Position numbers and translations under genes: made by a program
Source: Acetobacter sp. CAG:977
GTDB lineage: Bacteria; Pseudomonadota; Alphaproteobacteria; CAAGCB01; CAG-977
Length of the DNA stretch: 14,913 nucleotides
Reading direction: 5' to 3'
Assembly: GCA_000434295.1 (NCBI GenBank)
Contig: HF994908.1
Span: 1-14,913 of the forward strand
The notes under the pieces: model-generated
Databases searched by the model: none
What the model saw: only the letters and a program-made list of their open reading frames with translations
What the model was told of the DNA's origin: nothing
Shown here: positions 1-7,292 of the stretch, one piece after another
How the letters are laid out: the number at the start of each line of letters is the position of its first letter
Position numbering within the stretch: the stretch's first letter is position 1

Positions 1-2419
1 CGTTGCGGACAGGGAAGCTTTGAAAGAAGCGATGCTGGCCGAACAGGGCGAAGACGACGAAAACGAAGAACAACAGCCCGAACAGGAAAAACGTTCCCGC
101 CGTCGCGGACGCCGTTCGAAACGGGGACAGGACGAATCCGAAAACGCTTCCGTATCCGAAGGCGAAGAAGATTCTTCGCAACAAGCCGTTCCCGAACGTG
201 TCGAGCCCGCGCCCGAAATGGTCGCCGAAGATGCCGAAGACAACGGCGACAATGATGATGACAATGCCGAAGAACGCACGGTGGAAACCGTCAGCGGAAA
301 CGATACGGACGAACCCGTTTCCCGTCCGCGCTTTCATCAGCTGAAACGCTACAAAATTCAGGAAGTCATTCATCGCGGACAGGTTTTATTGGTTCAGGTT
401 ACCAAAGAAGAACGCGGCAACAAAGGCGCGGCGCTGACGACTTATCTGTCTTTGGCGGGACGTTATTGCGTTTTGATGCCGAATAACTCTCGCGGCGGCG
501 GCGTTTCGCGCAAAATTACCAATGCGGCGGACAGAAAACGTTTGAAATCCGTCATTTCCGAACTGCCGTTGCCGGCGGGAATGTCGGTAATCGTCCGCAC
601 GGCGGGCAAAGAACGCACAAAGCTTGAAATCCGCCGAGACTACGAATATCTGATCAAAACGTGGGTTCAGGTGCGCGATAAAACGATGGAATCTTCGGCT
701 CCCTGCCTGATTCACGAAGAAGGCAACCTGATCAAACGTGCATTGCGCGATATGTATACGCGCGATATTTCGGAAATCCTGATCGAAGGGGATGCCGAAT
801 ACCGTATGGCAAAGGATTTTATGAAAATCCTTACTCCCAGCCATGCGAAAAAAGTCCAACAGTATAAGGAAGACGTGCCTTTGTTCTTCCGTTATCAGGT
901 TGAACCTCAGCTGGAATCGTTGCACAGCAACATCGTACAACTGAAATCGGGCGCTTATTTGGTCATGGATCAAACGGAAGCGCTGGTTGCCATTGACGTG
1001 AACTCGGGTCGTGCGACCAAAGAACGCAATATTGAAGAAACGGCGTTGAAGACAAATCTGGAAGCCGCCGACGAAATCGCGCGTCAATTGCGCTTGCGCG
1101 ATATGGCGGGCTTGGTCGTTATCGACTTTATCGATATGGAAGAAGCCAGAAACAATCATGCCGTTGAACGCAGGATGAAAGAAGCGCTGAAACGCGATCG
1201 CGCCCGTGTCCAAATGGGACGCATTACGGGGTTCGGCTTGATGGAACTGTCCCGCCAGCGCTTGCATTCCAGCTTTTTGGAAACCAGCTATACGCCGTGT
1301 CCGTATTGCCGCGGCAAAGGGTTGATTCGTTCCACGGAATCGGCATCGATACATACGTTGCACTTGTTGGAAGAAGAAGGCATCAAGCGCCGTTTTGCGG
1401 AAATTCGTTTGACGGTTCCGACGGCTGTCGCTTTGTATGTTTTGAATCAAAAGCGTGCCGATTTGGCAAAAATCGAGGAACGCTACAAAATGCGCGTCAG
1501 CATAGAAGGCGACGATGCTTTGTTGAATGCAACGGATTACCGTATTGAACGTGTGGTCAGGACGGGGGACGATGCGGATCTTCGTTCGGAAACCCACGAG
1601 GAAACATCCGTCCGTGAAAGCGAAGAAGAAAATCAGCCTTCAAAGAAAGGGCGTGAAAAAGGTCGCGATAAAGGACGCGACAAGGGACGCCGCCCGCGCC
1701 GCGAAGCAAAAGCCAATGCGGAAGAATCCGCCGTTCAAGTGATTGAAGAGCCGAAGGATGCCGAAGATTCTTGGGTTATTCACGAAGATGTGATTTCTTT
1801 GGATGACGGGGACGAGATTATTCAAGCCGATGAAATGTTTGAAGAAGGCTTGAAGGCTTCGGCTCGTCCGCCGAGAGAAGAACGTCCTGAAAATTCGGAA
1901 ACGTCGGAACAGGACGAACAGAACGATCGTTCATCGCATCGTTCGCGCCGTCCTCGCCGCGGTGACAGACGTTTTTCAAAACGCCGCCGCGACCGCAACG
2001 AGAACGGTTCTTCGGAAGACGCTTTGAACGTTTCCGAAACACGGGAAAATCAAGAAGCTCAGGCAGCTCAGGAAGCTTCGGCGGATACTGAAAATACCGA
2101 AGCCGTCATTACGGCGGTAGAAGAAGGAGATGTCGATGCGAATCGGCGCCGCTCTCCGTCTCATCGCCGTCGGATGCGTCCTCATACGCGGCCGCGCCGT
2201 CAAAAAACTCAGGAATCTTCCGCCGAAGAAGGCAAGGCAGAATCCGAAGGGAATTTACCGGCAAACAAGGAAGAAGCCGAACCTGCCGTTCGTTCGGTAA
2301 AAACGGACGATGCCGCAGAGAACAAAGCTTCCGATGCCGTACGGACGGAACAGAGCGAATCGGCGCCCGAACCGCCTAAAGCCAAGCGCAGAGGCTGGTG
2401 GCAAAAGCTCGTGAATTGA
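1..2419 (+). CDS. rne: Ribonuclease E (5'-truncated by window edge)
   Basis: Endoribonuclease that cleaves AU-rich single-stranded RNA in mRNA decay and rRNA processing, and the scaffold of the RNA degradosome. The frame (codons from base 2) is open to the left edge, so the start and the first half of the S1 domain are missing; 805 residues are visible. Bases 2-330 encode a very acidic stretch with one Arg-rich patch, an insertion inside the S1 domain. The S1 domain resumes at RYKIQEVI, followed by KEERGNKGAALTTYLSLAGR. Family catalytic aspartates are visible in VAIDVNSGR (Asp codon 995-997) and VVIDFIDM (Asp codon 1124-1126). The zinc-link CPYC is at 1298-1309. From about 1565 to the end is a low-complexity tail of alternating acidic and Arg/Lys-rich blocks, typical of RNA- and partner-binding scaffolds. 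It ends RRGWWQKLVN, matching the alphaproteobacterial GWW peptide that docks PNPase. The identification is secure. TTG at base 20 is not the real start. Confidence 0.96.
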   Translation, partial: VADREALKEAMLAEQGEDDENEEQQPEQEKRSRRRGRRSKRGQDESENASVSEGEEDSSQQAVPERVEPAPEMVAEDAEDNGDNDDDNAEERTVETVSGNDTDEPVSRPRFHQLKRYKIQEVIHRGQVLLVQVTKEERGNKGAALTTYLSLAGRYCVLMPNNSRGGGVSRKITNAADRKRLKSVISELPLPAGMSVIVRTAGKERTKLEIRRDYEYLIKTWVQVRDKTMESSAPCLIHEEGNLIKRALRDMYTRDISEILIEGDAEYRMAKDFMKILTPSHAKKVQQYKEDVPLFFRYQVEPQLESLHSNIVQLKSGAYLVMDQTEALVAIDVNSGRATKERNIEETALKTNLEAADEIARQLRLRDMAGLVVIDFIDMEEARNNHAVERRMKEALKRDRARVQMGRITGFGLMELSRQRLHSSFLETSYTPCPYCRGKGLIRSTESASIHTLHLLEEEGIKRRFAEIRLTVPTAVALYVLNQKRADLAKIEERYKMRVSIEGDDALLNATDYRIERVVRTGDDADLRSETHEETSVRESEEENQPSKKGREKGRDKGRDKGRRPRREAKANAEESAVQVIEEPKDAEDSWVIHEDVISLDDGDEIIQADEMFEEGLKASARPPREERPENSETSEQDEQNDRSSHRSRRPRRGDRRFSKRRRDRNENGSSEDALNVSETRENQEAQAAQEASADTENTEAVITAVEEGDVDANRRRSPSHRRRMRPHTRPRRQKTQESSAEEGKAESEGNLPANKEEAEPAVRSVKTDDAAENKASDAVRTEQSESAPEPPKAKRRGWWQKLVN

Positions 2420-2443
2420 TTTCGCTCTTTCTTTACGAACAAA

Positions 2444-2471
2444 AAAGAGCCCCCGCGAACGGGGGCTCTTT
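2444..2471. terminator. Bidirectional rho-independent terminator between rne and the GalT-like gene
   Basis: This is a perfect 12-base-pair stem (AAAGAGCCCCCG at 2444-2455 with its complement at 2460-2471) around a CGAA tetraloop. It has an A run upstream (2441-2446) and T-rich sequence downstream. The symmetry gives a U tail on either strand, so it can end both rne from the left and the convergent gene from the right. Confidence 0.9.
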
Positions 2472-2502
2472 GGTTTTAAAGGCTAAACTTTAAAAGCTAA
2501 AC

Positions 2503-3900
2503 TCAGACTTCCATGGTTACGCCGCGCCCTCTGGTATTCAGGGCGGCATTCCCCGAAGTTTGCAAAGCGGGGTTATACAACAGACAATTCGGCGTGCAAT
2601 CGCATTCGGCGGCGATTTTAATTCCTTTGGCGATTTTGCCTTCGTTGCGCAAAGCGAACAGGTTTTGAACGATGCGATCGCGCAACTGCCACGGATCGAT
2701 GGTGTTGATAAAGATTTTTGTGACGGCTTCGAAACCGGCGGGATTGCTGATGCGCCATTTAATCAGGATATGCCACGGTGATGGGATATCGACGGCAGGC
2801 GGGCGATAATACCATTCTTCGTTACACGGGATTTCGCTGCCCATGGACGCGTGGCAGGCATGAACGATGTCGGACATCCCCCTGATTTGTTCGGGAGTTT
2901 GATTCCACGGCTGATTTTTTTCGGCTTTTGAATAAATTGACAGTGTCGGATACCTGTGTCCGAAATCGGCGAAAGCGACGGCATAGTCGTTTTCGGCAAA
3001 GATCAGGTTTTGGTATCCGGCATAGTTAACGGCGAAATCGTTGTAGATATTCGGGTTTTCGCGAGCCAACTGAAATTCGTTTTCGTTGCTTGCGCTGATA
3101 CAGTCTATGGCGACCAGCTGTTTATGCAGATGATCGAATGACGCGCCTGCCTGATTCAGCCAGTTTTGGAAAACGGTAACGTACCTGACATAGCGATTGT
3201 TCAGATAAATGTCTTTCAACGCCGCAATGGTAAAGTTCATATATTGATAGTGCATTTCGGGAGACATGCTTCCCGAAGAAGCTTTGGCATTATCTTCGGT
3301 TGCGCCTTCGATGTAATGGCGTTTTCCGATGATCAGTTCGTGTCCGCCCGCGAAAAAGTTATCAGCCATTTTCAATTTTCGCCCGGAAGAAATGCTGTCG
3401 ATTTCTTCGCGGCTTAAGCCGGACATTTTTAATTTAGTTTGTACGATGTCCAAGACGTGTTCGCGTCCTGCGGGGTCTTCCAAATAATCTTCCTTATGAG
3501 CGGCGATTTGGTCGTTCATGACATAGCCGTAGTTTTTTTCCCAATAATCAAAGGAGATGATTTCGAACAGGTTCGGGATGCGCCTGAATTCTGCCGTTGT
3601 GTCAAAAAGCTGTCCGGCCATTAAATTTTTAAGGATTTTGAATTCGCCGTCGGACGTTTTGACGAGCCTTGCTTTTTCCGGCGGGGTTTTCAGGTAGTTT
3701 TTCGGGCAAAAATGACAATAGTCTTCGATTTCTTTCGGGGTAACGGGAGCAGTTTCCGGTGCTTTATCTTTTTTGACGTTGGGTCTGTTTCCGCGCCCCG
3801 GGACGGTCCAAACCTGAGTTCCCGTAAAGGGGTTGACTTGTTTTACCGTGCCGTCCGGCATTCTCAGCAGGAAATTTTGTTCAAAAGCGCTTTTTAGCAT
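2503..3900 (-). CDS. GalT/HIT-superfamily nucleotidyltransferase-like protein (DUF4921-like)
   Basis: Predicted 465-residue cytosolic protein related to galactose-1-phosphate uridylyltransferases. Visible signatures are a zinc-type Cys pair, C62-x2-C65 (YCHFCPKN), where GalT has its N-terminal zinc cysteines, and GASFDHLHKQ with H257-x-H259-x-Q261, the GalT HxHxQ active-site motif. In GalT the second His carries the nucleotidyl intermediate. A later WHILIKWR segment (376-383) resembles the second GalT half. It is longer than E. coli GalT (about 350 residues) and has an extra C-terminal cluster C433-x-C435-x3-C439. From memory this matches the family called DUF4921, described mostly from actinobacteria. 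The chosen ATG has AAGGA six bases upstream; a TTG seven codons earlier would overlap that site. It is divergent from a glycogen-synthase-type gene, so a role with ADP- or UDP-glucose or glucose-1-phosphate is plausible. The substrate is unknown. Confidence 0.75.
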   Translation of the reverse strand: MLKSAFEQNFLLRMPDGTVKQVNPFTGTQVWTVPGRGNRPNVKKDKAPETAPVTPKEIEDYCHFCPKNYLKTPPEKARLVKTSDGEFKILKNLMAGQLFDTTAEFRRIPNLFEIISFDYWEKNYGYVMNDQIAAHKEDYLEDPAGREHVLDIVQTKLKMSGLSREEIDSISSGRKLKMADNFFAGGHELIIGKRHYIEGATEDNAKASSGSMSPEMHYQYMNFTIAALKDIYLNNRYVRYVTVFQNWLNQAGASFDHLHKQLVAIDCISASNENEFQLARENPNIYNDFAVNYAGYQNLIFAENDYAVAFADFGHRYPTLSIYSKAEKNQPWNQTPEQIRGMSDIVHACHASMGSEIPCNEEWYYRPPAVDIPSPWHILIKWRISNPAGFEAVTKIFINTIDPWQLRDRIVQNLFALRNEGKIAKGIKIAAECDCTPNCLLYNPALQTSGNAALNTRGRGVTMEV

Positions 3901-3906
3901 GAGACA

Positions 3907-3911
3907 TCCTT
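3907..3911 (-). promoter_or_regulatory. Ribosome binding site fixing the GalT-like gene start
   Basis: AAGGA on the minus strand lies six bases before the ATG at 3900-3898. It falls inside the short extension that would follow from an upstream TTG (3921-3919), so the ATG is preferred. Confidence 0.7.
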
Positions 3912-3935
3912 TTGCAAGCAAAACCGATTAAATCC

Positions 3936-3964
3936 GTTATACAATCAGACGTAAAAAATTTCCA
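3936..3964 (-). promoter_or_regulatory. Candidate sigma70-type promoter for the GalT-like gene
   Basis: On the minus strand, TGGAAA (3964-3959) and TATAAC (3941-3936) are separated by exactly 17 bases. The -10 box ends 35 bases before the start codon, giving a leader of roughly 30 bases. The -35 match is 4 of 6 and the -10 match 5 of 6. It sits in the AT-rich 222-base divergent region shared with the glycogen synthase gene, where I could not choose a convincing promoter for the plus strand. Confidence 0.4.
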
Positions 3965-4107
3965 CAATTTCATCAAATTCTTTTAACGAAAGGCATTAAA
4001 ACTTTTCTAAAACCTTTAAAAAAAAGAAAAAACGGATTTTTTCGGCTGATAAACCATTGACGAAAAGCTGACAAAATAAGATGCTTATATTTAAGACAAA
4101 AACATTC

Positions 4108-4112
4108 GGAGG
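4108..4112 (+). promoter_or_regulatory. Ribosome binding site fixing the glgA start
   Basis: GGAGG lies ten bases before ATG 4123-4125. The frame also contains an earlier ATG at 4081, but that would place this strong site inside the coding sequence. It would also add 14 residues before MKVMFVTNEYPP, where this family normally begins. Confidence 0.8.
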
Positions 4113-4122
4113 CTTTATTTTA

Positions 4123-5340
4123 ATGAAAGTGATGTTTGTAACGAACGAATATCCCCCGCACATATACGGCGGAGCGGGCGTTCACGTAGAGTATTTGTCC
4201 AAAGAACTGGCAAAGCTGATGGAAGTCGAAGTTCGCAGCTTTCACGATCAGCATTTTAAAGAAGGCAATTTAAGCGTATCGGGTAAGACGCCTGACGGGT
4301 CTTTGTTTAAGGACTGCCCGAAACAAATCGTATCGCCGTTAAAGGCTTTTTACGAAGGTCTTGTTTTTTCGGGCGAAGGCATGGATGCGGATATTGCGCA
4401 CTGTCACACGTGGTATGCGCATTTTGCGGGCATTTTGGCAAAGATGCTTTACGGGATACCTTTAGTGATCACGGTTCATTCTTTGGAACCGTTGCGTCCT
4501 TGGAAACGCGAACAGCTGGGGCGCGGTTATGACGTGTCAAGCTGGGTTGAAAAGACGGCGTTGGAAATGGCTGATGCCGTGATTGCGGTGTCTCAAAGCA
4601 CAAAAGATGACGTTTTAAGACTGTTTCCAAAGATAAATCCGGATCGCGTTTCAATCATATATAACGGTATCGACGTGAACCAGTATCACGAAGTAGAAGA
4701 CGAAGATGTCTTACAGAAATACGGGATACGGACGGACAAGCCGTATATATTGTTTGTCGGACGCATGACGCGCCAAAAGGGATTGCTGTATTTATTAAAG
4801 GCGGCGGCGAAACTGGATACGGATGCGCAGTTGGTTTTGTGCGCGGGTGATGCGGATACGCCGGAAATGAAAGCGGAATTGGAAGGCTTGGTCGCCTCAT
4901 TGAAACAGTCCCGTTCCGGCGTTGTTTGGATTCCCGAGATGTTGTCCAGAGAAGAAACGATAGCGTTATATTCGCAGGCGGCGGTTTTTTGTTGTCCTTC
5001 GATATACGAACCGTTCGGGATTATTAATTTGGAAGCGATGGCGTGCGGAACGCCTGTTGTTGCCAGTGCGGTAGGCGGCATTAAAGAAGTCGTTGTTGAC
5101 GGAGAAACCGGATTTTTGGTTGATCCCGAACTTTCGGACAAAGCGCCGCATGATCCTGTTGACGGAGAGGCGTTTGCGGAACGTTTGGCTGAATCGATTA
5201 ATACATTGATACGCGATCCGTCGTTAGCCAAAAAGATGGGACAAGCGGGACGATTGCGTGTTGAAAAGCTGTTCAGCTGGCAAAGCATCGCGTATCAAAC
5301 GAAAGAGCTGTATAAAAAACTTCTGGAAAACAAAGAATAA
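4123..5340 (+). CDS. glgA: Glycogen synthase, actinobacterial-type GT4 glycosyltransferase
   Basis: Predicted retaining glucosyltransferase (GT-B fold, family GT4) that transfers glucose from a nucleotide sugar, probably ADP-glucose, to an alpha-glucan or to glucose-1-phosphate. The 405-residue product starts MKVMFVTNEYPPHIYGGAG; the GGAG at 16-19 is the N-terminal donor/acceptor glycine loop. HCHTWYAHFAGILAK and the HSLEPLRPWKREQLG region (119-133) are typical of the Corynebacterium glgA subfamily (TIGR02149 as I recall it). The C-terminal half has GRMTRQKG (213-220) and the E-x7-E donor-site motif EPFGIINLE (E296, E304). Length and motifs are complete. This is not the GT5 GlgA usual in proteobacteria. 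Some actinobacterial relatives (GlgM) make maltose-1-phosphate instead of extending glycogen, so the exact product is open. No glgC, glgB or glgP is in the window; the divergent neighbour is GalT-like. Confidence 0.85.
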   Translation: MKVMFVTNEYPPHIYGGAGVHVEYLSKELAKLMEVEVRSFHDQHFKEGNLSVSGKTPDGSLFKDCPKQIVSPLKAFYEGLVFSGEGMDADIAHCHTWYAHFAGILAKMLYGIPLVITVHSLEPLRPWKREQLGRGYDVSSWVEKTALEMADAVIAVSQSTKDDVLRLFPKINPDRVSIIYNGIDVNQYHEVEDEDVLQKYGIRTDKPYILFVGRMTRQKGLLYLLKAAAKLDTDAQLVLCAGDADTPEMKAELEGLVASLKQSRSGVVWIPEMLSREETIALYSQAAVFCCPSIYEPFGIINLEAMACGTPVVASAVGGIKEVVVDGETGFLVDPELSDKAPHDPVDGEAFAERLAESINTLIRDPSLAKKMGQAGRLRVEKLFSWQSIAYQTKELYKKLLENKE

Positions 5341-5352
5341 AGCTTTTGATAT

Positions 5353-5391
5353 AAAACGCTCTCCCGATTTATGTCAGGAGAGCGTTTTTTT
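5353..5391 (+). terminator. Rho-independent terminator after glgA
   Basis: The stem ACGCTCTCC (5356-5364) pairs with GGAGAGCGT (5377-5385) around a 12-base loop. It is followed by a run of T to 5391, 15 bases after the glgA stop. An A run precedes the stem, so it may also work weakly in reverse. Confidence 0.88.
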
Positions 5392-5568
5392 GTGAGTGAT
5401 TTCGGCTTAAATCAAAGGCGATCACATTGATTTGGAAAACAATTTGTTCATAGGACTTTTAAAGGAAACCGATATGTGACAGGGGGGGGGAAAGTATCCG
5501 AAAGAAATTTTATTTGCCCTATGGGGCAGAGGAAAAAACGGCGCAAAATGATTTTTAAAATTTTAATA
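5392..5568. other. Non-coding stretch with small inverted repeats and a G9 run
   Basis: No reading frame with a credible start and ribosome site is visible on either strand here. It contains a 7-base inverted repeat AAATCAA/TTGATTT (5409-5415 and 5427-5433), a run of nine G (5482-5490), and a short TGCCC/GGGCA hairpin with a TATG loop (5515-5528). I see no recognisable RNA family. It lies between two terminators, so it belongs to neither flanking transcript unless it has its own promoter. Confidence 0.5.
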
Positions 5569-5600
5569 TAAGGCGCCCCGCGAACGAGCGGGGCGCCTTA
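5569..5600. terminator. Terminator after the cysteine-rich gene
   Basis: A perfect 13-base-pair, GC-rich stem (TAAGGCGCCCCGC at 5569-5581 with 5588-5600) surrounds a six-base loop. It lies 35 bases beyond the minus-strand stop at 5636. The following minus-strand sequence is AT-rich but lacks a pure T run, so termination may be less sharp than at the other hairpins. Confidence 0.75.
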
Positions 5601-5635
5601 TTTTATGTCAGCCAATACTTACTATTTATGATAGG

Positions 5636-7261
5636 TCAGTATGAGCAGATAAAGCAATGAGAACTGCCGTAGCTTGCAGAAGAACAAGGCTTTTCCTTTT
5701 GTCCGAAGGAGCAGCTATCACCTTTATTTTTGTTTTTGCAAGATGAAGGACATCCGGGGACACACTTCCAACACGGCCTGCTGTCGCAAGTTTTGCCGTT
5801 TCCTTCCAGGACATAATCCATAATTGTTCCCGTAACGGAAGGCGATGTCGCTCCGTGGCAATTCGGATCACCGGGAAGGTGATAGAATCCTTCGGCTTCA
5901 TCCCATCCGGACATATAAGAGGCAGAGCAATTGCAAGGTATGCAGCCTATGCAGGTTACGCCTGAGGACGTCGTCTTTTTTACTGTTTTTGCATCTGAAC
6001 CGCATGTTCTTACAGTGCTTGCCACATAATTAGATCCGAATTCCGTCTTACACGGATCTCCGGCTGATACGCATTTTCCGCAAGCACTGTCGCCGGACAT
6101 ACCGTTTGTTTCCAGTTTTTGTCCGTCAGAACAAGAAGTAACGGAAGTGCTGTACCCGGACGGGCAAGATTTTGCGACGCATTTTCCGCAGGTGCTTCCG
6201 CCGGATGTTCCGTTTGTTTCAAGGGTATATCCTTCGGAACATGACGTTACTGAAGTATCGTATCCGGACGGGCACGGCGAAGGATAGCAGGTGCCTTCAC
6301 TGCAATATTCGTCAGACTCGCACGTTACGTCAGCGCACGGATCATTCGGTTCGCATACGCCGCTGCCGTTTGAATAAGCATCGTCGTCGAAACATCCGCA
6401 GTCTTCTCCGAGCGGGCAGTTCACGCATTCTCCGTCAACGCATTTTTTTGCTTTGGCGCAAGTAACGCAATCACAAGTCTTTTTGCAACCGCCCCATGTG
6501 CCGTCGGGGGCATAACATTCAGGGCATTTACATCCGCCGGCTCCGTCGCTGATTTTCATTCCGGGACAACGGCATCCGCCGTTTCCGTCAGCTTCTTTGC
6601 CCGAAGCCTTGCATCCGCAATCTTCTCCTGCCGAGCAGGGTTGGCACGTCATATCTTCGCATTTTTTTCCCGGAGGGCATGAGGTGGACGTACAGCTGCA
6701 GCTGTATTGAGTTTCATCCAAAGCCGAGCAGGACGGCATTTCTGCGGGGCAGGGATTCGGGTTACAGGTATCATTCGGCGTATAGCAACCGCCGTTGCCG
6801 TCCGAAACCTGATTCCCCGGACAATTACATTTTTCACCTTTTTGGCAGTTGTTACATTTCCCGCCGGTACATGTTTTCCCGGGACCGCAAGAGGTGTCGT
6901 TGCACAAGCAAGTATAGTTGATGCCGTCGCCTGCGGGTTCGCAAATAGGAGTCGTTCCGCTGCAAGGATTGTTCGGATTGCAAACATCTTTTAATTTACA
7001 GGCTTTTGAAACTTTGTCGTAATAATAACCTTTGCCGCAAAATTCTTCAAAGTTACCGTCATCGCCGTCAAGTTTTTCCTCGCCGCTCAAGGCTTTTTTA
7101 GGTTTAAGGGCAAGCCCTTCATCCGATAAGCCCAGTTTGACTGTTTCGGCGACCTGAAAGGATGAGGAATTATCTAAAATCGGGGGCGAGCTTTGCCCGG
7201 CCGTCAGCGAAACTAACGGCACGAGCATCAGCCCTCCGAACAAAAGAAGTAGTTTTTTCAT
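5636..7261 (-). CDS. Exported cysteine-rich repeat protein
   Basis: 541-residue protein of unknown function. The start ATG at 7261 has GGAGAAG seven bases upstream; an in-frame extension of 20 codons further up has no such site. Residues 1-23 form a signal peptide (two Lys, a Leu-rich core, then SLTAGQ). There is no lipobox Cys, so it is probably secreted or periplasmic rather than a lipoprotein. Residues 24-74 contain no Cys; 75-541 contain about 68 Cys, an even number. Modules: two roughly 65-residue EGF-like units (94-159, 166-230), a half unit (264-303), a run of short C...DG.GGC units (217-259), two near-identical 36-residue units beginning CPSGY at 330 and 366, and a divergent tail with further Cys pairs. 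The pattern predicts extensive disulfides, so folding outside the cytoplasm, perhaps as a surface or adhesion protein. No enzyme motif is seen. It has terminators on both sides and its own promoter candidate, so it is probably monocistronic. Confidence 0.85.
   Translation of the reverse strand: MKKLLLLFGGLMLVPLVSLTAGQSSPPILDNSSSFQVAETVKLGLSDEGLALKPKKALSGEEKLDGDDGNFEEFCGKGYYYDKVSKACKLKDVCNPNNPCSGTTPICEPAGDGINYTCLCNDTSCGPGKTCTGGKCNNCQKGEKCNCPGNQVSDGNGGCYTPNDTCNPNPCPAEMPSCSALDETQYSCSCTSTSCPPGKKCEDMTCQPCSAGEDCGCKASGKEADGNGGCRCPGMKISDGAGGCKCPECYAPDGTWGGCKKTCDCVTCAKAKKCVDGECVNCPLGEDCGCFDDDAYSNGSGVCEPNDPCADVTCESDEYCSEGTCYPSPCPSGYDTSVTSCSEGYTLETNGTSGGSTCGKCVAKSCPSGYSTSVTSCSDGQKLETNGMSGDSACGKCVSAGDPCKTEFGSNYVASTVRTCGSDAKTVKKTTSSGVTCIGCIPCNCSASYMSGWDEAEGFYHLPGDPNCHGATSPSVTGTIMDYVLEGNGKTCDSRPCWKCVPGCPSSCKNKNKGDSCSFGQKEKPCSSASYGSSHCFICSY
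6059..6274 (-). repeat. Two tandem 108-base (36-residue) coding repeats
   Basis: Inside the cysteine-rich gene, units at 6274-6167 and 6166-6059 encode CPSGYDTSVTSCSEGYTLET and CPSGYSTSVTSCSDGQKLET followed by NG.SG.S.CGKC. The period is exactly 36 codons with about three quarters identity at the protein level, indicating internal duplication. A third, weaker copy may follow in the sequence ending TCIGC. Confidence 0.85.
6572..6982 (-). repeat. Two roughly 65-residue EGF-like coding repeats
   Basis: Residues 94-159 (6982-6785) and 166-230 (6766-6572) of the cysteine-rich protein share the order CNPN.PC...C....Y.C.C..TSC.PGK.C, then CQ/CS.GE.C.C, then DGNGGC. The second half of the unit recurs once more at residues 264-303 (6472-6353). 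These are diverged repeats, seen mainly as conserved Cys spacing. Confidence 0.7.
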
Positions 7262-7292
7262 GGCGTGTCTTCTCCGTAAAAATATTTCTACA

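Noticed and set aside
386..1597. 403-codon open frame on the minus strand opposite rne
   Set aside because: It lies entirely antisense to the conserved catalytic core of RNase E, has no recognisable family features, and is explained by codon bias of the real gene.
2478..2502. Imperfect direct repeat (AAAGGCTAAAC / AAAAGCTAAAC) next to the rne terminator
   Set aside because: Only two short AT-rich copies, with no further copies or element boundaries; likely chance.
4686..5288. 200-codon minus-strand frame opposite glgA
   Set aside because: Antisense to conserved GT4 motifs; low-complexity composition, no family features.
5482..5490. Phase-variation switch controlling a neighbouring gene
   Set aside because: The G run is not inside a reading frame and is separated by a terminator from each neighbouring gene, so no switching mechanism can be shown.
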